A DNA stretch of 64,000 nucleotides from Azospirillum picis (lineage in GTDB: Bacteria; Pseudomonadota; Alphaproteobacteria; Azospirillales; Azospirillaceae). Both the position numbers and the translations under genes were made by a program. Of the stretch, positions 19,406 through 27,798 are shown one piece after another. The stretch is from positions 124,001 to 188,000 of the forward strand of contig NZ_JAGINO010000003.1 of NCBI RefSeq assembly GCF_017876115.1, given 5' to 3'. The first letter of the stretch is position 1, and the number at the start of each line of letters is the position of its first letter. The notes below the pieces were generated by a model. The model had not been told where the DNA came from. It searched no databases and saw nothing but the letters and a program-made list of their open reading frames with translations.

Positions 19406-20233
19406 ATGACGGCTCCGTCCGTTCGCGATTTCACGATGCCCGGGATTGATCGGGTTTCCGACCTGATCCGTTCTGTCGCCCGTACGGAAATCCTGCCCCA
19501 TTTCCGGACGCTCGACGCCTCGGGCATCCGGCAGAAGACCGGCCCGACCGATCTTGTCACCTTGGCGGACGAAGCGGCCGAACGGGCGCTGACCCCGGCG
19601 TTGCAGGCCCTGTTGCCCGGCAGCAGGGTGATCGGCGAGGAAGCGGCCTCGGAAGACGAGCGGGTGCTGGACCGTATACATGGTGACGAGCCGGTCTGGA
19701 TCATCGATCCGGTCGATGGCACCATCAACTTCGCCCAGGGCCGCCCCATGTTCGCGGTGATCGTTGCCTTGGCGCGCCGGGGAGAAACGGTCGCAGGCTG
19801 GATCCACGATCCCATCGACGGGCGCATGGCGACCGCGGTGAAGGGGGAAGGGGCATGGCTGGACGGCCGCCGCGTCCATGTCGCGCCGGCCGTGCCGCTG
19901 CCACGGATGGTCGGCGCCTTGTCCACCCGCTTCTGTGCCGAAGAACTGGGCCGGCAATTGGAAGAGCGCGGAGCCGGTCTCGGAGAGCGTGTCTGCCTGT
20001 CCAGCGCCGCCCAGGAGTATCTGAGGCTGCTGGACGGGCGCGCCCATTACTCGCTCTATCACCGGCTGATGCCGTGGGATCATGCCGCCGGCGTGCTGAT
20101 GCATGCGGAGGCCGGAGGCCATTCCGCGCTGATCGACGGAACGCCCTACCGGCCCGGCCTGCTCAACGGCAGCATCCTGCTGGCTCCGGATCGGGAGAGC
20201 TGGCAGGACCTGCGCAGGCACCTGTTCGGCTGA
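19406..20233 (+). CDS. Inositol monophosphatase family protein
   Basis: This Mg2+-dependent sugar or nucleotide monophosphatase has the complete metal-binding set of the family: GEEAASED, DPVDGTINFAQG and, near the C-terminus, WDHAAGVLMHAEAGG. It has 275 residues, normal for SuhB/CysQ/HisN-type enzymes. The substrate (inositol-1-phosphate, PAP or histidinol-phosphate) cannot be assigned from sequence alone and there is no pathway context nearby. Confidence 0.9.
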   Translation: MTAPSVRDFTMPGIDRVSDLIRSVARTEILPHFRTLDASGIRQKTGPTDLVTLADEAAERALTPALQALLPGSRVIGEEAASEDERVLDRIHGDEPVWIIDPVDGTINFAQGRPMFAVIVALARRGETVAGWIHDPIDGRMATAVKGEGAWLDGRRVHVAPAVPLPRMVGALSTRFCAEELGRQLEERGAGLGERVCLSSAAQEYLRLLDGRAHYSLYHRLMPWDHAAGVLMHAEAGGHSALIDGTPYRPGLLNGSILLAPDRESWQDLRRHLFG

Positions 20234-20284
20234 GGAGCCTGCCCGGGACGCTGGACGCGGAATCGAGTGAGGGCGGTTGCCGCG

Positions 20285-21112
20285 TCAATGCGCCATCAGC
20301 GCCGGCAGGGTCAAATCTTCCAATACCTTGCGCGTGGCACCGCCGAGGACCAGTTCGCGCAGCCGGGAGTGGCCATAGGCACCCATCACCAGCAGGTCGG
20401 CGCCCTGGTCCGCGCAGCAGGACAGGATCATGTCGCCGGCATCGTTTCCGGTCGCCAGCACGGACTGCGGGCGGGCGGGAATGCCGTGACGGTGCAGCCA
20501 GTCGGCGAGCGCCGCGGCATGATGGCTGTGCTGGCCGGGCGGATCGACCGTGAGCACGGTGACGGACTCCGCGGTCTGCAGGAAGGGCATGGCGGCCCGC
20601 ACCGCGCGGGCGGATTCGCGGCTGTTCTTCCAGGCGATCAGCGCGTACCGGCCGATGGGAGCGGTGGCGGACTGCGTCGGCGGCAGCACCAGAACCGGTG
20701 TCGCGGTTTCCAGCGGCAGGCGGTCCGGGATATGGTGCAGCGACACCCGTTCGCCGGCACGCACGGCCGCCGACTGTGCCACGACCACGAGGTCGGCGTA
20801 GGACGCGCGCTCCGCAAGCAGGTCCACATGGTCGCCCTCCTCGACTTCCCAATCGTAGGGAAGGCCTTCGAGCGCCTGGCGCACCTCGCGTTCGATCTTC
20901 TCGGCGTTCTCGTGGGCGATGGCGGTCGCCTCGGCCATGAAGCCGTAGGAGGCGGCACGGCCGGTCGCACCCGCCGGCATCGACACCGGCGTCGCGATGT
21001 AAAGCGCGTGGAGATGAGCGGAGAACCGCTTGGCCAACGCTGCCGCAACGGCAAGGCGGCTGGCGTGGGCGTCGTCATTGGCCATGTGCAGCAGGATGGT
21101 CTTGATCGGCAT
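20285..21112 (-). CDS. Universal stress protein (tandem UspA domains)
   Basis: The 275-residue protein contains two UspA-like domains. The first (about residues 1-145) begins MPIKTILLHMANDDAHASRLAVAAALA. The second (about 150-275) has RYALIAWKNSRESARAVRAAMPFL and the ATP-binding-type ending ADLLVMGAYGHSRLRELVLGGATRKVLEDLTLPALMAH, a G-X2-G-X9-G-like signature. Such tandem Usps respond to starvation and redox stress. The ATG at 21112 has a GGGGAG ribosome-binding site. It is transcribed toward the inositol-monophosphatase-family gene. Confidence 0.92.
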   Translation of the reverse strand: MPIKTILLHMANDDAHASRLAVAAALAKRFSAHLHALYIATPVSMPAGATGRAASYGFMAEATAIAHENAEKIEREVRQALEGLPYDWEVEEGDHVDLLAERASYADLVVVAQSAAVRAGERVSLHHIPDRLPLETATPVLVLPPTQSATAPIGRYALIAWKNSRESARAVRAAMPFLQTAESVTVLTVDPPGQHSHHAAALADWLHRHGIPARPQSVLATGNDAGDMILSCCADQGADLLVMGAYGHSRLRELVLGGATRKVLEDLTLPALMAH

Positions 21113-21209
21113 GCCCGCGCTCCCCTCGCTGTGTTATCCCCGGCTTGGCGGGGTGGTTTCCCCCTAGGTAACGCGTCGCCGCGCCGGATGGCAACGGTGC
21201 GTCGAGCCC

Positions 21210-22151
21210 CTACTTCACCACGACGGCGTAGCGCTCCACCGGCCCCACCGCCTTGATCAGCCCGCGCGCCTTCAGGAACTCGGCGAAGCGGGCGTAGCGC
21301 TCGACGTCGAGGGCCGCCGGGCTGTGGGAAAAGCGGGGCAGGGTATCGGCCCAGGCGCGCCGGTTCAGCTCGTCGTTCAATTCCGGCCGATCCTTCACGA
21401 AGGCGGCCTGCGCCTCTTCCGGATGATTGAGGATGTACAGCGTCGCCCGCTCCACCGCCGCCAGGAAGCGCCGGAAACGGGGATCGGCGGTCTTGTCGGC
21501 CTTGGCGACCAGGACCAGCTCGTCATAGGGCGGAACCCCCTCCTCCTCAGGATAGAAGGCACGGCCGGGACGCTCCTCGATGGCCATCTGGTTCAGCTCG
21601 AAATTCCGGAAGGCTCCGACGACGGCGTCGACCTGTCCCGACAGCAGCGAGGGCGACAGCGAGAAGTTGACGTTGACCAGTTCGACATCCTTCAGGCTCA
21701 GCCCCTGCTTTTCCAGCATGGCGCCGAGCAGCGCATCCTCGAACCCGGCGATCGAGAACCCGACCTTGCGGCCCTTCAGGTCCTTCAGCGTCTTCACCGG
21801 GCCGTCGCGCAGGACGACCACCGAGTTCAGGGGCGTGGAGACCAGCGTCCCGATCCGGACCAGCGGCAGTCCTTCAGCCACCTGCAGGATCAACTGTGGC
21901 TGATAGGAGACGGCGATGTCGGCCTGTCCGGCGGCGACCAGCTTCGGCGGGTCGTTGGGGTCGGCGGGCGCAGTCAGCGTCACGTCCAGCCCGGCGTCCT
22001 TGAAAAAGCCCTTCTCCAGCGCGACCACCAGCGGTGCATGGTCTGGATTCACGAACCAGTCCAGCATGACGGTCAGCTTGTCCTGCGCCAGTGCGGGCAG
22101 GGAGGTCATCAGGCTCGCGGCCAGCAGGCCGGCGGCAAACAGGCGTCTCAT
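21210..22151 (-). CDS. thiY: ABC transporter substrate-binding protein for a thiamine precursor (ThiY-like)
   Basis: The 313-residue periplasmic binding protein has a signal peptide (MRRLFAAGLLAASLMTSLPALAQ) and an NMT1/THI5-like fold: LTVMLDWFVNPDHAPLVVALEKGFF, then GQADIAVSYQPQLILQVAEGLP. ThiY proteins bind formylaminopyrimidine or HMP, salvage precursors of thiamine. The assignment to thiamine is supported by the TPP riboswitch at the head of the operon. The frame is open upstream into thiX, but the ATG at 22151 starts the signal peptide. Confidence 0.9.
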   Translation of the reverse strand: MRRLFAAGLLAASLMTSLPALAQDKLTVMLDWFVNPDHAPLVVALEKGFFKDAGLDVTLTAPADPNDPPKLVAAGQADIAVSYQPQLILQVAEGLPLVRIGTLVSTPLNSVVVLRDGPVKTLKDLKGRKVGFSIAGFEDALLGAMLEKQGLSLKDVELVNVNFSLSPSLLSGQVDAVVGAFRNFELNQMAIEERPGRAFYPEEEGVPPYDELVLVAKADKTADPRFRRFLAAVERATLYILNHPEEAQAAFVKDRPELNDELNRRAWADTLPRFSHSPAALDVERYARFAEFLKARGLIKAVGPVERYAVVVK

Positions 22152-22167
22152 CGGGAGGGTTCCCCTT

Positions 22168-22935
22168 TCATGGAATGGCGTCTTCAGCGGGTTGCGTGTC
22201 GGATTGCCAGGGCAGCGCCCGGCGGGCCAAGGCATCGACGGCGGCATAGAGCCCCACCGCGAACAGCCCGAGCACCAGCACCGCCGCGAACAGGAGATCG
22301 ATCTGCATCCGGGCGTTGGCGTGCAGCATCAGGTAGCCGAGGCCCGACGACGACCCGACCCATTCCCCGATGACGGCGCCGATCGGCGCCACCGCGGCGG
22401 CGACCCGTACGCCCGACCAGAAGGCCGGCAGGGCGGCGGGGAGGCGGATCGTCCACAGGATGGCCGCCGGCGATGCTCCCATGGTGCGGGCAAGGTCGAG
22501 CCAGCCGGGCTCGGTGCGCCGCAGCCCGTCGAACAGGGCGGTGGTCACCGGGAAGTAGATGACCAGCACCGCCATGGCGATCTTGGACGCCATCCCGTAA
22601 CCGAGCCAGAGCACCAGCAGCGGCGCGAGGGCGAAGACGGGGATCGCCTGGCTGACCACCAGCAGCGGCATCAGCCAACGCCTCGCCGTGCGGAAGCGCG
22701 CCAGCGCCAACGCGCTGGCCGACCCCAGCGCGACTCCGGCGGCCAATCCCGCCAGGATCTCGGTCAGGGTGGTCAGCCCATGGCTCAACAGCAGCGGTGC
22801 CTGCCGTTGGATGGCATCGGCGACCGCCAGCGGCCCGGGCAGCAGGTAGCGCGGCAGGCCGGTGACGGAGACCAGCGCCTGCCAGGCGCCAACCAGAACC
22901 AGGGCGGTAACCGCCGCGCGCAGCACGGCGTTCAT
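22168..22935 (-). CDS. thiX: ABC transporter permease (ThiX-like)
   Basis: The 255-residue integral membrane protein has about six spans and the permease EAA-type motif region (FDGLRRTEPGWLDLARTMGASPAAILWTIRLPAALPAFWSG, interrupted here only for description of its helices). It is of the BPD_transp_1 type used by nitrate/taurine/thiamine-precursor importers. It starts inside the last four bases of the ATPase gene (ATGA overlap) and is followed by the binding protein 16 bases later. Confidence 0.9.
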   Translation of the reverse strand: MNAVLRAAVTALVLVGAWQALVSVTGLPRYLLPGPLAVADAIQRQAPLLLSHGLTTLTEILAGLAAGVALGSASALALARFRTARRWLMPLLVVSQAIPVFALAPLLVLWLGYGMASKIAMAVLVIYFPVTTALFDGLRRTEPGWLDLARTMGASPAAILWTIRLPAALPAFWSGVRVAAAVAPIGAVIGEWVGSSSGLGYLMLHANARMQIDLLFAAVLVLGLFAVGLYAAVDALARRALPWQSDTQPAEDAIP

Positions 22936-23663
22936 TCCGCCAGCCGCCGCAACAGTTCCGCCTGCAGCGCCAGCAGCCCCGGGTCGTCGACACGGCGCGG
23001 CACGCTGCCGGCCGGTTCCAATGCCGGCCCCATGGCCGCGGGGCGGCCGGTCATCACATGCAAGCGGTCGCCGATGCGCAGGGCTTCCAACGGATCGTGG
23101 GTGACCATCAGCACGGTGCGCCCCGCCAGCATCCCGGCGGCGGTCTCCTGAAGGCGCAGCCGGGTCAGGGCGTCGAGCGCCGAGAAGGGCTCGTCCATCA
23201 GCACCAGCGGCTTGTCCTCCATCAGCGTGCGGGCGAGTGCCACCCGCTGCCGCTGGCCGCCCGACAGCGCTGCCGGTCTTTCGTGTTCGCGGCCGGACAG
23301 GCCGACGTCCGACAGCAGCACACGGGCACGATCCACCCGCGCAGCATCGGGGCGGCTACGGCGCAGCCGGTCGCCCAGCAGCACGTTTTCCAGAACAGTC
23401 ATCCAGGGCAGCAGCAGATCCTGCTGCGCCATGTAGGCGATCCGGCCGGCCAGGGGAGCGCCGTCCCCGGTCCGCACCATGGTCGGCGACTCCGGCTCCG
23501 CCAGCCCGGCGAGGATGCGCAGCAGCGTGGTCTTGCCGACGCCGCTCGGCCCCAGCAGACAGGTCGTCCGCCCGGCAGGCAGGTCGAGCGTGAGGCCGGA
23601 GAACAACAGCACGCCGCCATAGGTCAGCCGCGCCCCTTCGATGGTGACCGACAGCGGGGTCAT
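22932..23663 (-). CDS. thiZ: ABC transporter ATP-binding protein (ThiZ-like)
   Basis: This 243-residue ATPase energises the thiamine-precursor importer. Walker A is GPSGVGKTTLL, the Q loop is YMAQQDLLLPWMTVLENV, the ABC signature is LSGGQRQRVALARTL, Walker B is LVLMDEPFSALDALTR and the switch histidine lies in MVTHDPLEAL. It is the first gene of thiZXY and sits directly behind the TPP riboswitch. No distinct ribosome-binding site is visible just before the ATG, as expected if the riboswitch controls initiation or an early terminator. Confidence 0.92.
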   Translation of the reverse strand: MTPLSVTIEGARLTYGGVLLFSGLTLDLPAGRTTCLLGPSGVGKTTLLRILAGLAEPESPTMVRTGDGAPLAGRIAYMAQQDLLLPWMTVLENVLLGDRLRRSRPDAARVDRARVLLSDVGLSGREHERPAALSGGQRQRVALARTLMEDKPLVLMDEPFSALDALTRLRLQETAAGMLAGRTVLMVTHDPLEALRIGDRLHVMTGRPAAMGPALEPAGSVPRRVDDPGLLALQAELLRRLAE

Positions 23664-23726
23664 CGCCGAAGCTTGCGAACAGAGGGGACGGAGCGGCAGC
23701 GGTGGCGGTCGGTATGGTCCATCACT

Positions 23727-23809
23727 GATCCCTACGCCGGCATGAACCGGATCAGGTTCCAGGGGTCGTCCCGCTTTGGGACCTCTCAGCCGCCCGTCGG
23801 CTCCCCCCA
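23727..23809 (-). promoter_or_regulatory. TPP riboswitch (THI element)
   Basis: Read on the minus strand this is a canonical thiamine-pyrophosphate aptamer: GGGGGGAGCC, the pyrimidine-sensing CTGAGAGG, a variable P3-type hairpin (GTCCCAAAGCGGGAC), then ACCCCTGGAACCTGATCCGG and TTCATGCCGGCGTAGGGAT, which includes the diphosphate-binding part. It ends 64 bases before thiZ and should repress thiZXY when TPP is abundant. Confidence 0.95.
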
Positions 23810-23884
23810 GTGAAGGCGGCGACTATAGGCGCTGACCATCCGTGACCGCAAGCATCCCTCTCGACGCATCGGCCGCGGCATCAC

Positions 23885-25063
23885 TTGACCGGCGCCCGCC
23901 CGCGCCTAGTTACAGGCGGGACACCGGAGACCACGCCCCTGACCCACCCCCATCACCTCGACAGGCCCCTGTTCATCGGCGGCGAGATCTACCGCGGCTC
24001 GACCTACGGGCCGAAGCATCCCCTGGCGATTCCGCGCGTCTCGACCGTGATCGACCTCAGCCGTGCCATGGGCTGGCTTCCCGAGGAGATCTATCTGGAC
24101 ACCCACGTCGCCAGCGAACGGGAGCTGTTGCGCTTCCACACCGCCGATTACATCGCCGCCCTGAAGCGGGCGGAGGCGGAACAGCGTGTCGACGAGGCGG
24201 TCGCGGCAAGGCACAATCTGGGCAAGCTCGAGAATCCGGTATTTGCCGAGATGTACCGGCGGCCGGCGCACAGCAGCGGCTCCGCCATCCAGGCGGCGCG
24301 CATCCTGGCGGACCGCCCGTCCGGCATCGTCTATGCCCCGGCGAGCGGCACCCACCATGCCCGTCGCGACCGTGCCAGCGGCTTCTGCTATTTCAACGCG
24401 CCGGTTCTGGGGATTCTCGAGCTTCTGGACCACGGCCTGGAGCGGGTCCTCTATGTCGACCTCGATGCCCATCATGGCGACGGCGTCGAGGAGGCGTTCG
24501 CAGACGACGACCGGGTGCTGACAATTTCCGTCCATGAGGATGGGCGCTGGCCTTACACCGGCAAGGCGGAGGACCGGGCCGGCGGCATGGCCCGCAATTT
24601 GCCGGTGCCGCCCGGCTTCAACGACAGCGAGATGGACCACCTGATGCAGGCGGCGATCCTGCCGCTGGCCCGTGCGTTCAGGCCGCAGGCCATGGTGATC
24701 CAGACCGGGGCCGATGCGCTGGCGGAAGATCCACTGAGCCGCCTGGAACTGTCCAACCTCGCCCTGTGGGCGGCGGTGGACGCCCTGGCGCCGCTGGCGC
24801 CGCGGCTGCTGGTGGTTGGCGGCGGCGGTTACAATCCCTGGTCGGTCGGCCGTTGCTGGACCGGCATCTGGGCGGTCCTCAACCGGCTCGATCCCACGGT
24901 GCCTCCCACCCCAGCGGCGGAAGCGGTTCTGCGGGGGCTGACCTGGAACCGGGCCGCCGGGCGCAACCCTCCGGAGCACTGGTTCACCACGCTCGCCGAC
25001 CAGCCACGTCCCGGCCCGGTGAGCGACCGGGTGAAGCGGGTGGCTGACATGGCCATGGCGTGA
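23885..25063 (+). CDS. Histone deacetylase family (AcuC/HDAC-like) protein
   Basis: The protein is a class I/II HDAC-fold amidohydrolase (deacetylase or acetylpolyamine amidohydrolase). Zn2+ and active-site elements are present: HTADYIAAL, GTHHARRDRASGFCYFNAPV, YVDLDAHHGDGVEEAF, QTGADALAEDPLSRLELS and VVGGGGYN. The physiological substrate (acetyl-lysine proteins, acetylpolyamine or acetoin-linked) is unknown. No ATG fits the N-terminus. The TTG at 23885 gives 392 residues, but a start nearer FIGGEIYRG is possible. It is divergent from the thi operon. Confidence 0.88.
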   Translation: MTGARPRLVTGGTPETTPLTHPHHLDRPLFIGGEIYRGSTYGPKHPLAIPRVSTVIDLSRAMGWLPEEIYLDTHVASERELLRFHTADYIAALKRAEAEQRVDEAVAARHNLGKLENPVFAEMYRRPAHSSGSAIQAARILADRPSGIVYAPASGTHHARRDRASGFCYFNAPVLGILELLDHGLERVLYVDLDAHHGDGVEEAFADDDRVLTISVHEDGRWPYTGKAEDRAGGMARNLPVPPGFNDSEMDHLMQAAILPLARAFRPQAMVIQTGADALAEDPLSRLELSNLALWAAVDALAPLAPRLLVVGGGGYNPWSVGRCWTGIWAVLNRLDPTVPPTPAAEAVLRGLTWNRAAGRNPPEHWFTTLADQPRPGPVSDRVKRVADMAMA

Positions 25064-25253
25064 ACGGCTCCTGTGATCCGACTGATGGAGGCAATGGGGG
25101 TTCGCAAAGCGGGGGCGCCGATGCGGAGGGTGCGGCGAGGTCTTGCTGACGACCGCTGATTGTTCGCAGATCCTCCCAAAGCGGCGGGCCGTGGCCGCCG
25201 CCGCGTCCGGCTGTCGGCGGTGGCGCCGGGTTCGGAAGGAGCTGGACGGGCGG

Positions 25254-25637
25254 ATGTCGAGCACGACGCTGTTCCTGATCGCCATCGCCATCATCACACT
25301 GGCAGCCGTTCCCGTCGCCATGCTGCTGAAGGACTTCCTGCCCGACCTCATCGAAAAGAGTAGCGGCCTGGAGCGGATGGAAAACCGCCTCTATGTCTTG
25401 CATGCCGAGGTTCACGAACTCCAGAGCCGTGTCGACCGTCTGGCCAGGCGCCGCGACTGCCAGTCGTCCGACCGCCAGCGCCTCGAAACCGAAATCCGGA
25501 AGATCGAACGCCACGCCAGGGAGTTGGCGGAACAGCCGCCGATGTTCGTCCACGAAGTGGGCGACCCGCAGGCGGGATTGCTGAACGCCGTCGAGGAGGA
25601 CCTCTACCGAGCCGGGGCAGCGGGTGCCGTGGCGTAA
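25254..25637 (+). CDS. Small membrane-anchored coiled-coil protein
   Basis: I do not recognise a family. The 127-residue protein has one N-terminal membrane span (TLFLIAIAIITLAAVPVAMLL, about residues 5-25) followed by a charged, probably coiled-coil region (KSSGLERMENRLYVLHAEVHELQSRVDRLARR and RLETEIRKIERHARELAE). The rest is a short acidic tail. The ATG at 25254 has a GGAAGGAG sequence about 12 bases upstream and places the span at the N-terminus; the longer open frame begins at 25143 with non-coding-like sequence. Confidence 0.6.
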   Translation: MSSTTLFLIAIAIITLAAVPVAMLLKDFLPDLIEKSSGLERMENRLYVLHAEVHELQSRVDRLARRRDCQSSDRQRLETEIRKIERHARELAEQPPMFVHEVGDPQAGLLNAVEEDLYRAGAAGAVA

Positions 25638-25713
25638 GCGTACTGCCGCGTGGGCGTACTGTCGCGCAGGCGTTCTGCGGCGCGGGCATTCCAGGCGGGG
25701 CTTTAAAGCGAAA

Positions 25714-25741
25714 GGGCGCCCAACCGTCCGGCGGAGCGCCC
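25714..25741 (-). terminator. Candidate terminator of the ParA-like gene
   Basis: Arms GGGCGC / GCGCCC with an inner CCG/CGG dyad lie 46 bases beyond the stop of the minus-strand ParA-like gene, and are followed on that strand by CTTTCGCTTT. A second hairpin, TGCCGCC-TAC-GGCGGCA at 25755-25771, lies between it and the stop codon. Confidence 0.5.
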
Positions 25742-25786
25742 CCTTACCAGTGCTTGCCGCCTACGGCGGCAGCCGTCATCGGCTCG

Positions 25787-27439
25787 TCAACGGCTCTTGG
25801 AGGCCGCCGGGCTTTGGCGGAAGGCGTCGTGAAGGTACGGCGACAGCGCCAGCCGCATGTTGCGCAGCCACTCGTGGATGATGATCAGCGAGCGGGAGGC
25901 GACCGGCGGGGTCATCCCGAGCTTGACCAGATCCTCGCGGGTCATCGTCGCCACCTGGTCCAGCCGGTGTCCGGTCAGCCGCGCCCAGGCCGGCGCGGTG
26001 CAGGGCGGCATGGAGATGACCTGCAGGCCCTCGCGCTCGACCATTTCGGCCTTGCGGCGGGCATACTGGCTATCCTCCAACTGGGAGAAGGGGCCGGAGA
26101 AGCCATTCTCCACCAGGACGCGCTTGGCCTTCGGGGCGATCGTCGCCACCCGCTCCAGCGTGGTCATGCCGGTGGAGAGCGAAGCGAGGTCGACGGTCAC
26201 CGGCACCATGAAGGTGAGGCGTTCGCCGTCGCCGACGTAATAGTCGAAACCCGACACCTCGGCCCAGTTGAAGAACCACTGGGAAATGTTGCCGCCGAAG
26301 TCGTAGAGGCGGCCGCCGCGCTGCAGCTCCGGCCCGATCAGGTCCCAGAACTCATAGAAGCCGTCCCCCGACCCCATCATGTTCATGAAGTCCTGGGTGA
26401 TGCGGCGGTGCTCGACCACATCCGGTCCGAACAGGCGGGCGAGACGCTCGTTCACCTCGTACTCGACGACCTTGAGCTGCAGGCCTTCGAGCATGGCGGT
26501 CGCCATCAGGTGATGGGACAGCAGCGTCTTGCCGACGCCGCCGCGGTCATTGAGGACGAAGATCGTGCCCAGCATGCGATCGCCTTTCCAGTGTACGTTT
26601 GTTGATTCGTCGTGGGACATCAAGGAGCGGGTGCTTTGCGCGGCCGCTGTAGGGGCAGGTTGGGAAACAGGCTCCGGTGCGGGAGCCTCGATCAGTTCGG
26701 CCACAGGGCCTTCGGTCGCACCATCGGCGTCGACCGCTGCATCGTATCGCTCCGTCGGCGCGGCCGGGGCTGGACGATCATCGTCCGGGCGATCATTGGG
26801 CGGCGCGGTACGACCTGACGGCTTTCCGCCAGGGGCGGCGGGTGAAACGGCCATGACCGCCGCTCCCGCTGTCTCCGTCCTGCTGTCCGGTGCCGCATCC
26901 GAATCGGCCGCCATGAGCGTCCCCGGAGCCTCGGCAGGGGGCTCCTCGGGTCGCGTATCCGGCGCCGCGTCGTTTGCGGCGATCTCGTTGGCGATCTCGC
27001 CGGTGAGCGATGGCGCTGGCACCCCGTCGGGAGCCGCAGCAGCCGCGTCGTCCGTCGACTCATCCACGGGCTTCGCCGAATCCTCGGGCTCCGCTTGATC
27101 GCTGGCCTCACGCCGCGCGGCCAGCGCCGCCTCGTGGACCGCGGCAAGCGTCTCGGCCGCGATACCGCCCGCTGTGGCCCCGGGTTCCGCCGCATGTTCA
27201 CGGCCTTCGTTTCCGACCAGGAAATAGGCGGACCGCAGCGTAACCGGTGAAATCGGCTGGTTGTCGCGGGCCGTCACGCCGAGCTTGGCGAGAAGATCGG
27301 AAATCTCCGCCCAGGAAAGCCCGCGTTCGCGCATCAACCCAATATCGGCGTAGCTTTCCCGCACCGCCTGCATGGCACTGCGATTGCCAGCCGGGCGATC
27401 GGCCAGGAGCCGTTCAAGTTCCGAGCGGTCGATCGTCAC
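25787..27439 (-). CDS. ParA-like P-loop NTPase fused to an N-terminal putative DNA-binding domain
   Basis: The protein has about 550 residues. The N-terminal part (about 1-80) contains RSAMQAVRESYADIGLMRERGLSWAEISDLLAKLGV followed by QPISPVTLRSAYF, a helix-turn-helix-like arrangement reminiscent of plasmid mobilisation or partition proteins. Next comes a linker of about 200 residues rich in Ala, Pro, Asp and Glu. The C-terminal 263 residues are a ParA/MinD-type NTPase with deviant Walker A LNDRGGVGKTLLSHHL and Walker B-like LYDFGGNIS. Inside the frame, an ATG at 26575 has a GGAAAGG ribosome-binding site 7 bases upstream, so the NTPase may also be made alone. The upstream start (GTG 27439 or TTG 27457) is uncertain. 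Function unknown. Confidence 0.6.
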   Translation of the reverse strand: MTIDRSELERLLADRPAGNRSAMQAVRESYADIGLMRERGLSWAEISDLLAKLGVTARDNQPISPVTLRSAYFLVGNEGREHAAEPGATAGGIAAETLAAVHEAALAARREASDQAEPEDSAKPVDESTDDAAAAAPDGVPAPSLTGEIANEIAANDAAPDTRPEEPPAEAPGTLMAADSDAAPDSRTETAGAAVMAVSPAAPGGKPSGRTAPPNDRPDDDRPAPAAPTERYDAAVDADGATEGPVAELIEAPAPEPVSQPAPTAAAQSTRSLMSHDESTNVHWKGDRMLGTIFVLNDRGGVGKTLLSHHLMATAMLEGLQLKVVEYEVNERLARLFGPDVVEHRRITQDFMNMMGSGDGFYEFWDLIGPELQRGGRLYDFGGNISQWFFNWAEVSGFDYYVGDGERLTFMVPVTVDLASLSTGMTTLERVATIAPKAKRVLVENGFSGPFSQLEDSQYARRKAEMVEREGLQVISMPPCTAPAWARLTGHRLDQVATMTREDLVKLGMTPPVASRSLIIIHEWLRNMRLALSPYLHDAFRQSPAASKSR

Positions 27440-27798
27440 CGTTTGATATTCCGGCAAGATGAAGTGGCGGTGGGGAGGCCGCGCCGACGTGGGATCGCAA
27501 GGAATCCTTTCCCCCGGGGCCGAAAAAATAGTACAAGCGGCCATCTCGCGCAAACGGTTTCCCAACGACTTCAACGCGCCTAAACGTCAGTTCAGGCTGG
27601 GTGTGGCAATAGTGAACCGGAAATGGGCATTGCGACTTCGCTGCCGATCATGGGATCGATTTTCCGGCCTCCCGGCGCGGAACGGTCCAGCGGATTGCGG
27701 GTTTGCCATACGCGGGCATGATGGCAGCCTGGCGATGGCCGGGGGCAGGGATAGCGCAAGGCGCTTGGAACAGGGGCTTGGAATCGGGGTAAGGCAGC
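27440..27798. other. Intergenic region between divergent genes, no gene seen
   Basis: About 360 bases separate the ParA-like gene from the coiled-coil gene. The sequence next to the ParA-like gene includes CGGCCGAAAAAATAGTACAA, with an AT-rich patch that may be promoter DNA. Reading frames here lack the third-position GC bias of real genes in this window. I see no RNA gene or repeat. Confidence 0.4.
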
